Shown: positions 48,901-56,300 of the stretch, piece after piece
How the letters are laid out: every line of letters starts with the position of its first letter
Numbering within the stretch: position 1 is the first letter of the stretch
Assembly (NCBI GenBank): GCA_965277595.1
Contig: CBDIDH010000002.1
Coordinates: forward strand, 1,364,001 to 1,428,000
Direction of reading: 5' to 3'
DNA: 64,000 bases
DNA from: CBDIDH01 sp965277595
GTDB lineage: Bacteria; Planctomycetota; Planctomycetia; Isosphaerales; Isosphaeraceae
Notes under the pieces: generated by a model
The model's input: the letters and a program-made list of their open reading frames with translations, nothing else
Told to the model about the DNA's origin: nothing
The model's database searches: none
Program-made: the position numbers and the translations under genes

Positions 48901-50903
48901 CTGGCGGCGGCGTCGGCCTGGCGGGCCTGATCGAGCGTGGCGCGGGCGGCCTCGGCCTCGACCTCCGCCGCCTGTCGGGCGGGGCGAGCGAGCGGTCGAA
49001 ACGCGGGGGAGTCGGTCAGGTCGACAGCGAGCTTCTGAAGGCCATCGGCCACGGCGCGGGCCTCGGCCTCGCGATGGGCGAGGGCCTGGCGGCGGTCGCG
49101 GTCCCAGTCGCCATTGCCGCGTTGAACGGCGTCGGCGGCGTAGCGGAGAAGCTCGGTCTCGTGGCGGTTCTCGGCCGCGGCTTTCTTGAGGGCTTCGAGC
49201 TTGGCCTGGATCTCTTCACGACCGATCCGGTCGCGGCGTTCGGCCAGCGGTTCGGCCTTCTCGACGATCGTGAGACGCTTCGGACCCGACCAGGTGACGT
49301 TCGGCCCGCGCGGGGCGGGGCGATTGTCGGTCACGCGCGCTCGATAGACGACCACGTCGCCCGGCTTGATGCCCAGGGCCTTCAGACCGAGCGCGGCTTC
49401 GCCACGCGCGGAACGGGTTCCGAGACCAGCGAGCGGCGCGGCGACGTGCCCGGAATCGCCCGGCGGGACATCGGACGTCGAGCCGCCCGAGGCGCGATCG
49501 ATCGTGTAATAGAGGTCGGCCGAGGCAACGGCCAGGTCGTCTCTGGCGGCGATGCCGACGCGGAGCGTATCGTCGGCTCGGGCCGTGTCGAGGCCCTCAA
49601 CACCGCGAACAGCCACCAGGGGCGGGGCGTCGGGCCGGACGACGACCCGGCGCGGGGGTTCGGGACGGCTGGCCAGGCCGTGCGTGTCGCGAAGGGCGAC
49701 CGTGTATTCGCCCGAAACGTCGGCCGGGACAAGGGCTGTCGCCGACCGGCCGTCGGCGGCGACCTCGGCCTTGACCCGGCGCGGTTCGGGCTTTGAGCCT
49801 TCCGGAGTTTCCCGAGGCCAGGAAACCTCCGCCGAGCGGATCGGCGTGCTCGCGGCGAGCGTCAGCACGACCCGGCTTCCTTCCCAGGCTTCGATTCGAG
49901 CCGGGTCGCGCGCCGGGGCGGCGGGCAACCGCGTATAAGCGGGGGGCTCGACCCGAGCCTTGAGCGCTGAGATGGCCGGAGGCGCAACCGCTTCGACCCG
50001 AAATCGTCGGCTCTCGCCCGAACGGCTCACGACCCGATACGTCAGCGTGCCGGCGACTCTGGGCAAGACGATGGCGAATCCACGCGGATCGGACGCGGAT
50101 TCCGATCCGCCTTTGTTCGCCTCGCGCTCGGTCATCGCGATCCGTCGAACGCGGCCGGTCGCGACCTCCGACCATTCCAGCCAGGCCCCGCCGACAACAG
50201 GCGATTGGCCGAACCGGGGGGCGACACGCGCATCGACCGTGAAGTCATCGCCAAGAGCCACCACGGCATCACCCGGCGCGACCGTGACGGTGTAAAGGCC
50301 GACACGATCGACCCCGACCCAGGGAGTCAGGAACCGTCGCGCAAGCTTACCGAAGGGATCGGGCTGGACGACCGCCGGCGCGGCGACAAGCGCCAGGGCC
50401 AGCAGGCCGACCGCCAGCCGTCGCCAGGGACTTTTGGCGGGCGCGGCGCGATTCGGATCGAGACTGCCGGCGAGAGCCGAAGCGTCATCGGCGAGGGCCG
50501 CGATCAACTCGGGCGATCCGTGCGCGGGGCCGTCCCCCTCGCCAAGAAGGCCAACCGCGCCGGTCAGGCGCTCGCCGAGGTCGGGGTAGACCCGCTCCAG
50601 GACCGCCGCCAGGTCGAGCGCCCGAGCCTTGCTGATAAGGCTTTTTGCCAGCGCCAGCGTCAGGGGCGTCGCGATCGCGAGAACCCAGACGATCCAGACC
50701 GCCCATCGGGCGATCCCGTGCAGGCCGAGAACGAGGTCGGCCGTCATGCCGACGGCCATTCCCAACGCGGCGATCAGCGCGGCCGTTCCCAGGGCGCGCA
50801 CCAGGGCCAGGGCTCTCAGTCTCCGGTCAAGCCTCCCCAGAATCCGACGGACGGGACGAGGGACATCGATCCGGTACGCTCGCGTTGCCGTGATCTGGGC
50901 CAT
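45936..50903 (-). CDS. Large membrane-anchored Ala-rich coiled-coil protein (DUF4175-like)
   Basis: A 1655-residue protein. The first 180 residues hold three membrane segments (ALGTAALIAALGMAVGMTADLVLG, AVWIVWVLAIATPLTLALA and LAVGLLALALVAAPAVV). A beta-rich region (about 195-470) with immunoglobulin-like patterning follows, then more than 1000 residues of Ala/Arg/Glu/Asp/Gln-rich coiled coil. The layout resembles DUF4175-type proteins encoded next to MoxR/BatA-like operons in planctomycetes; that assignment is by architecture. The end (RRWGELPGHLRSEILQMSQGRYRDDYARLIQLYFREIA) is a compact helical domain. Its stop overlaps the toroid gene start. A cell-envelope scaffold role is inferred. Confidence 0.8.
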   Translation of the reverse strand: MAQITATRAYRIDVPRPVRRILGRLDRRLRALALVRALGTAALIAALGMAVGMTADLVLGLHGIARWAVWIVWVLAIATPLTLALAKSLISKARALDLAAVLERVYPDLGERLTGAVGLLGEGDGPAHGSPELIAALADDASALAGSLDPNRAAPAKSPWRRLAVGLLALALVAAPAVVQPDPFGKLARRFLTPWVGVDRVGLYTVTVAPGDAVVALGDDFTVDARVAPRFGQSPVVGGAWLEWSEVATGRVRRIAMTEREANKGGSESASDPRGFAIVLPRVAGTLTYRVVSRSGESRRFRVEAVAPPAISALKARVEPPAYTRLPAAPARDPARIEAWEGSRVVLTLAASTPIRSAEVSWPRETPEGSKPEPRRVKAEVAADGRSATALVPADVSGEYTVALRDTHGLASRPEPPRRVVVRPDAPPLVAVRGVEGLDTARADDTLRVGIAARDDLAVASADLYYTIDRASGGSTSDVPPGDSGHVAAPLAGLGTRSARGEAALGLKALGIKPGDVVVYRARVTDNRPAPRGPNVTWSGPKRLTIVEKAEPLAERRDRIGREEIQAKLEALKKAAAENRHETELLRYAADAVQRGNGDWDRDRRQALAHREAEARAVADGLQKLAVDLTDSPAFRPLARPARQAAEVEAEAARATLDQARQADAAARRLADLRQADSRLAAVSDRIEELQRGLNALTERAADRRRLQALADRQARAANEADDAGAADRARLDKADADQKAVQKDLDELLRKSPELRADVLAAQADEAEDLAHRARAVAERQRAEARTATDLSKKAATLKALAEEQRAIEDDARRLALDVNTPLAEAGRNGLNTDPVRQAIEPIERGDLDQGRHQLNGAENELRRLARDLEDAPGDIKALARRLAQRQERLVNDEVAALGEHRNKTDVPAADRAALAGELKPIAEGQKAIADLAAAILKSKDAQGDSPAEAKFPREAAEKAASATARAAEAVAAAENPREAEKQAHAARDALYRLANELPDAWRRNAPVQRALSEAKRTADEAANEAEKHLRETEHRNDRDPAATAAELARRLEPVAEKARKAADRLAAIEPGARLAPQRDRAARRARALADAVEAARAPDQPANADRARRDAVAAAAVATRAAAERLEQKFHGNIPADDVAAELADEQRALAPGEAPADPNAEGADEQRRLAAALRGLKVPDAALEQAEAVRLAEQAARDGKADARARAAEAAEALADRLADRQTPRGRVEALARAERALNDPAAPPDPDAEAARQRAVAAELSRLNAADRDANKEANQAAIDAVRHAGDLAEQTLHPGREPNEPGKSGPAQQAEARAQAAAALDALAARLPGEQDSKEKGQDKDKENGNNEAGKALTDPELAIDPGQAAKALELAKRERRVKERLQAVLGEHVAPQQDVRREAVEVGRELADLRDRTRGISDRAAGPANEAAAYLGKHAPQAMDEAADRLAQGQTAPARDTQRRATELADRGAQNAEDLAAALRAESAMPPNAAGAAHPGPLAEAREAVHQAGKQLGQARGAAAADQAALNAARQAMHAAAERLQAAASAKGQAQGQDQPGDEPGEANASTDNPSNAEPKSDSAGVAEPTTLAELQERIRTTTGRRWGELPGHLRSEILQMSQGRYRDDYARLIQLYFREIAAGAGTKQDANP

Positions 50904-51077
50904 CCGGGGGAGACTCCTTCGTCAAAGCCGGTGCCGGATCGGCCGGCGACCTCACCTCCGACACACCATAAGCCTACGGAGGCTTGCCCCGGCACGCAAC
51001 GGGGGGTGTGAAACAAAAGATGGACGACGTCGGAATTTGCCACGATGATGAGCCGTGAAGGGGGCGCGGTTGAGGAA

Positions 51078-51119
51078 GGGCAGAGGGCAGAGGGCAGAGG
51101 GCAAAGGGCAAAGGGCAAA
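51078..51119. repeat. GGGCAGA/GGGCAAA heptamer tandem array
   Basis: Three GGGCAGA and three GGGCAAA heptamers, perfectly in register. The rest of the gap 50904-51310 has no gene; the array lies between divergent genes, upstream of the CHAT fusion gene. Confidence 0.95.
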
Positions 51120-51310
51120 GGTAGCCGCTCGGAGGTGGGGAAAAAATGGCGAGGGTGATTTTCAAAGGCCGGCTTACGGAATAAACTCGCAAGCTCAATT
51201 CCTGGTCGATCCCGACATCGGGGACGCACGTTCAAAAGCAATCGGTGAGGGGCGGAACCGATTCGAGGGACGGTCGCGTCCGAACGCGTCGGAGACGGGG
51301 GGACGTCACG

Positions 51311-53221
51311 ATGGACGAGAATGGACTGTTTGATCTGCTCAATTCGTTCGACGAAACACACTTTGCCGACCTCAGGCGGCGCCTTGGCATCGTCCCGGAA
51401 GAGGCCGCGGAAAAAGCCACGGCCGCGGCGAAGGCGGTCAAGCTCATCCTCTATATCAAGCAACGCGATCAGAACGACCTGTCCGCGCTGACGAAGGCCG
51501 CACTGGCGACCGCCGAGCCTTTGCCTGATGCTGATGCTGAAGCCAACACCAACACCAACACCAACGCCAGAGGGGCCGACGATCGACCGCGTCTGCTCGT
51601 GCTCGCGGCGAATCCGACAAAAACGTCAAGGGCCGACCTGGACGCTACCGCCGAGGCGATCCGAGCGGCGCTTGGTGGCGACGAGGCCGATCGGCCGTAT
51701 CGCCTGGTTGTCGCCGCGGGCGTTCGAACCGGTGAATTGACCGGTCATTTACTGGCCGATCGGCCCAGAATCGTTCACTTTTGCGCTCAGGGTGACCCCG
51801 ACGCGACCTTTGCCACGCCCGACGGCGACGGCAAGCCCCAGGCGGTTGTCCCGGCCTCGCTCGCCGCCTGGTTCGCGGCGGTTCCCGAGTCCGACCGGCC
51901 CGACTGCGTTGTCCTGAACGCCTGCCGGACGCCCGAGACGGTCAAGACGCTTCTCGGTGTCGTGAAGTGTGTGATCGGAACGTCGCGCGACCTGGATGAC
52001 GATTCGGCGGCGGTCTTCGCCTCGGCCTTTTATCGCGCTCTGGCCCGATCCGTGGGCCAGGTTCGCGCGGCCTTTGAAGCGGCCTGCGCCGATCTCGATC
52101 TGCTTGGGATGCCCGAATCGGCCTTGCCGACCTGTTCCACCCAACCCCTCGTGGAAGTTCCCACGCCCAAGGGAGGCGAGCGCCGGGTCGACCTGAAACG
52201 AGTCGCCGCGCCGACAGGCATGGGCGACCGGGGCGTGGGCGAGGCCGGTTCTCGGCTCGCGACCGTCTGGTATGGAACGAACCGAAAGCCGGTCATGACC
52301 CGATCGGGGACGTTGACCTTCGGCAACCATCGCGACGACCAGCTTCACCTCGGCCGTTGCGAGGTGTATATTCCCAAGTCGCATCAGTATGGATCAATCG
52401 GATCGAGCTGGTGGACGCGGCTCTGGCAGGGTGACGACCGGGTCAGGCTCGAATCGGTCAACGGCCTGGACGAACCGGCCTTCTGGGCGGGTCTGGCCGA
52501 GAGTCTGAAGAAGGTTCCGGCGGGGTCAAAATCCGCCGTCGTGTTCTTGCATGGTTACTGGACGACGTTCGATGGGGCGGCGGCCCGCGCGGCACAGATC
52601 GGCTGTGATTTGAATGTTCCGGGGTTAATGGCTTTTTATAGCTGGCCATCGATGGGAAACGCCGCAGGGTACGTCGCGGACATCGACGCGGTCGAGGCGA
52701 GCGTGCCCCATCTGATCACCTTCCTGCGCGGAATTGCGGGGACGGAGGGGGTCGAGCGGGTCCATCTGATCGCGCACAGCATGGGAAATCGCGGCCTGCT
52801 CGCGGCGCTTCGCGATCTCTTCGGTGCCGAGCCGGCACCTGGTCGGATGTTCGATCAACTGATTCTGGCCGCGGCCGATGTGGATGCCGAGATTTTCAAG
52901 ACTCGGTCCAGGGTGTATCCTCGGGCGTCGCGAAGAACGACGCTCTACACGTCAAACCACGACCTGGCGTTACGGTCGTCGGGCCTGATCCGCGACAACA
53001 ACAGCCGTGCCGGTTTCGCGCCGCCGTTGACGGTCGTCGACGGGATCGACACGGTCCTTGTCAGCGATGTCGACCTCTCCTTGCTCGGTCATGGCTATTT
53101 TGGGTCGGCCGGGCCGGTGCTGAACGACATGCACGACCTGATCGTCAACGATCTCCCTCCCGAGAAGCGCGCCAGGCTCGTCCACGTCGACTCTCCGCCG
53201 CACTGGACCTTTGCGCGATGA
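51311..53221 (+). CDS. Effector-associated-domain / CHAT / DUF900 esterase fusion protein
   Basis: A 636-residue cytoplasmic protein of three parts. Residues 1-68 (FDETHFADLRRRLGI, then AVKLILYIKQRDQNDLSALTKAAL) resemble the death-like effector-associated domains of bacterial NLR and caspase proteins. An Asn-Thr repeat linker (79-85) follows. Residues about 92-265 are a CHAT caspase-like domain: RLLVLAANPTKTSRADLDATAEAI, IVHFCAQGD, VVLNACRT (Cys205), IGTSRDLDDDSAAVFASAFYRAL. The catalytic His normally in S-G-H-G is Gln160. Residues about 300-636 match DUF900-type alpha/beta hydrolases: WYGTNRKP, VVFLHGYWTTFDGA, LIAHSMGNRG (Ser490). ATG 51311 follows a G-rich site. Confidence 0.85.
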   Translation: MDENGLFDLLNSFDETHFADLRRRLGIVPEEAAEKATAAAKAVKLILYIKQRDQNDLSALTKAALATAEPLPDADAEANTNTNTNARGADDRPRLLVLAANPTKTSRADLDATAEAIRAALGGDEADRPYRLVVAAGVRTGELTGHLLADRPRIVHFCAQGDPDATFATPDGDGKPQAVVPASLAAWFAAVPESDRPDCVVLNACRTPETVKTLLGVVKCVIGTSRDLDDDSAAVFASAFYRALARSVGQVRAAFEAACADLDLLGMPESALPTCSTQPLVEVPTPKGGERRVDLKRVAAPTGMGDRGVGEAGSRLATVWYGTNRKPVMTRSGTLTFGNHRDDQLHLGRCEVYIPKSHQYGSIGSSWWTRLWQGDDRVRLESVNGLDEPAFWAGLAESLKKVPAGSKSAVVFLHGYWTTFDGAAARAAQIGCDLNVPGLMAFYSWPSMGNAAGYVADIDAVEASVPHLITFLRGIAGTEGVERVHLIAHSMGNRGLLAALRDLFGAEPAPGRMFDQLILAAADVDAEIFKTRSRVYPRASRRTTLYTSNHDLALRSSGLIRDNNSRAGFAPPLTVVDGIDTVLVSDVDLSLLGHGYFGSAGPVLNDMHDLIVNDLPPEKRARLVHVDSPPHWTFAR

Positions 53222-53241
53222 TCGTCCACGTCATCAAGGCA

Positions 53242-53375
53242 GGCCCCGGCGGCAGGAGAATTGTAAAGTTCCGATGACCGATGCCCAATGACCGAAAGAT
53301 TCCGCCTTTTGGTCATCAGTCATCGGACATTGGTCATCGAAGAGGCCGACTTTGCAATTCTCCTGGCCCCGGCGG
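53242..53375. repeat. Type A palindromic element with 10-11 bp flanking direct repeats
   Basis: The best-preserved copy. GGCCCCGGCGG (53242-53252 and 53365-53375) flanks inverted ends CAGGAGAATTGTAAAGT (53253-53269) and ACTTTGCAATTCTCCTG (53349-53365), which match at 16 of 17 positions. Inside are GATGACCGATGCCCAATGACC and GGTCATCAGTCATCGG with related units. It separates the convergent CHAT-fusion and kinase genes. Confidence 0.9.
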
Positions 53376-53388
53376 TACGCGATTTCTT

Positions 53389-56300
53389 TCAAGGGAGCCG
53401 AAGGATGTTGATCGTGCCGTTGGCGAGGACGGCGGCCAGATGATGGCCGTCGGGGGCGAAGGCGACGTACTGGACCACGAAGTCGCTCGCACCGGTGGCC
53501 GTCCACTCGTAGACGGGCTTCAAGGCGGCGGTGTCGAAGACGACGACCGCGTTGCCCGCGACGGCGAAGGATGCCCCGTCCGGGGAGAAGGTCGGGCGAC
53601 CGGTGATTCCTTTGGAGATCGTCCCCCTTGCCTTCTCGACCGGTTCTGGGCCGCTCATGTCAAAGACGACGACCGTATTATCGCGAACCGAGACGAGCGT
53701 TTTCCCGTCGGGCGAGAGGGCCGAGTCGCCGGAAATCTCCGGCTTCCTGGCGAGGGGGGTCCAGATCCCGGCTTTTCCCGGCTCGGCGCGCCAGAGGGCG
53801 CATGTCTCGTGGTTGCTCTCGACGAGCCAGCGGCCGTCACGGCCGTAGGAAAGCGACCAGGTCGGATTTAACCCCTTGAGAGACTCCAGCGGCCTCGGTG
53901 AGTCGCCGGAGAGGTCCCAGAGACGGACGAGGTCGGGAAGCTCGACGGCCGCGATTGTTTGCCCGCCCGCGCCGAAGACCGGGTTGCGGAGCACGTCATG
54001 ACCTGGAACGACCGGGCCGGGTTTTGGCGCACCGTCACCCACGTCCCAGAGCCGCAGAGACTTCCCGTCGGTGACGGCGAGGGTCGCGCCGGAGGGGGCG
54101 AAGGCGAGGTCAACCTTTGCGGAGTGGGTGGCGGCGAATGGTCCGAGAGCGCCCCTGAGGCTCGGGGCGGTCCCGACGACGTCCCAGACCTCGACGAAGC
54201 CGTCGCCGCGAGCGATCGCCAGCGACGTTCCGTCGGGCGAGAAGCTTGGCTCGGATTTGTAGAAGGGACGACCGAAGAAACGGCTCTCCGGGAGCCGCCC
54301 GGGGTGAAGGTCCCAGACCTTCAGCGTCCCGTCGCGACCGCCGGTGGCCATCGTCCGGCCGTCCCGGGAGAGCGCCACGCCATGACCACCCACGTCGTTT
54401 TCCGAGGGGTCAAGGTTAACAACGGGGGTGATCTCGCCCCCCCGCGTGGCGAAGAAGCCGATGGGTCCGCCCTCTCCAACGACCAGGGTCTTGCCGTCGG
54501 GCAGGAACGTGAGCATTCCCCTGTCCCCGAAATTGGCCTCGTTCGTCTGTCTCGGGGACGGTCCGGAGAGGTCCCAGACCCTGAACTTGCCGCAGGCCGT
54601 GACGAGCGACTTTCCGTCGGGCGTGAACGCCAGTCCGAGTGGTGGGTCGGTCGTGGGGATGACCCATTTCTCCTCGGGCGTGGCCGAGGAGAGGTCCCAG
54701 ACCCGGACGACTTTCTCTGGTCCCATGCACGCGGCCAGCGTCTTGCCGTCGGGCGCGAAGGCGACGGTACCGCCGAGGAGTTCCGGCCGCGTGTCTCCAC
54801 CCTCAAACGCCGCGCGCAACCGGGGTCGAGGAGCCGAGACGTCCCAGAGCTGGACCGAGTGGGCATCCTGGTACGCCAGAGAGAGACCGTCGGGTGAGTA
54901 GACCAGCGACCGGGTCCACGCCGACGTGTCGGAGAGGGTGGCCGTCATCGTGGGCGTCTCGCCCTGGAGGTCGAGCAGGCCCACCCGGCCCTGAGTGCCG
55001 TAAGCCAGGGTCTTCCCGGTCGGGTGGAAGGCCAGCGCGCGGACGTGCCCGGGAGTCTTGACCACGGCGCTTCGCCGCATTGTCCGGGCGTCCCAGAGGA
55101 ACAAGGAGCCGTTGTCCTCGCCGCTGGCGACCGTCGCGCCGTCGGGGCTGATGGCCACGCACATGACTTCCCCGAGGTGCCGCATCCGGTTGTCGCCAAT
55201 CACGGCGACCAGTTCCCTGGGCTGACCGGGGGTCCGCTGGGCGGCGGTGATCCGCGCCGGATCGAGGTTGAACATCGACCCGGCGTGGTGGGGCCGGGGA
55301 GTGATCGCGCGGCGCGGAGAACCGTCCTCACGCTCGGCGAGGAGGGCGTCACGGGCGGACCCCGACGTGGCGAGGCGGAGGACGTAGAGGGTGCCGTTGG
55401 CGTTGGCCGTGACCAGGTGGCGGCCGTCGGGGGCGAAGGCGACCCGATAGACTCGCCCCGGCAGCTTCCACTCGCGCAATGGCGTCCGCGACCCGGCATC
55501 CCAGAGCGTGATCCAGTCACCTCCGGTCGCGAACGTCTTGCCGTCCGGGGCGAACGACGCCGACATTGCCCACGATTCGGGTTTGAAGCTTTCGGACTTC
55601 AGCAAAAGCGGCTCGGAGGTGGGCTCGGTCAGGTCGAGCACGTACTGGTTATAGATCATGTCCAGAACCAACGACCGGCCATCGGGGGCGAACGCGAAGC
55701 CGGTGTAAGAGAGCCCCGGTACCTCGCGCCGGAGGCGGACCCTGGGATCGCCGGGGGTGAGGTCCCAGAACGCCATGCTGTAGCCCCCCTGGGCCATCAT
55801 CGTGCCGTCCGGTGAGAAGACCAGCGCCGGGCTGTGCCCGTTCGACCCGAGGTCGGCGACAAGGCGGGGCGACTCTCCGTCCACCCGCCAGAGCTGGGTC
55901 TTGCCCGAGTGGTCGCCCGTGGCGACCGTGGCGCCGTCGGGCGAGAGCGCAAAGCCATGGAAATTCTCGACTCCGACGAACGCCGAGGCCCCAGGCGCCC
56001 GGCCGTTGAGCGGATGCACCCTCACGCCGGCGTTCGACTCGGGCACGGCGAGGGCCTTGCCGTCGCGGGAGAAAGCCAGTGGTTGGCTGTCCTCCGGGTC
56101 GGCGATCCAGCTTCCCGTGAAGGTGGCCTGCTCGCGGGGCGCTGGCCCGTCACAGGCCCAGAGCCGCGCGACCGGAGCGTTGTTCCCGTCGGCGGAGGTG
56201 GTCGCCAGCGTTCCGCCGACGGGAGAGAAGGCGAGCCCGGGTGTGTAGTCGTCGAGGGACCCGGGAGCTCTTGGCACGGGGAGAATCCGCTCGCGGAGGT

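Noticed and set aside
45938..50700. Long open frames on the plus strand opposite the coiled-coil gene (up to about 510 codons)
   Set aside because: Shadows caused by GC-rich codon usage of the 1655-residue minus-strand gene; no family features.
51078..51119. GGGCAGA/GGGCAAA array as a regulatory operator of the CHAT gene
   Set aside because: The same heptamers occur at many unrelated loci, so a gene-specific operator is unlikely.
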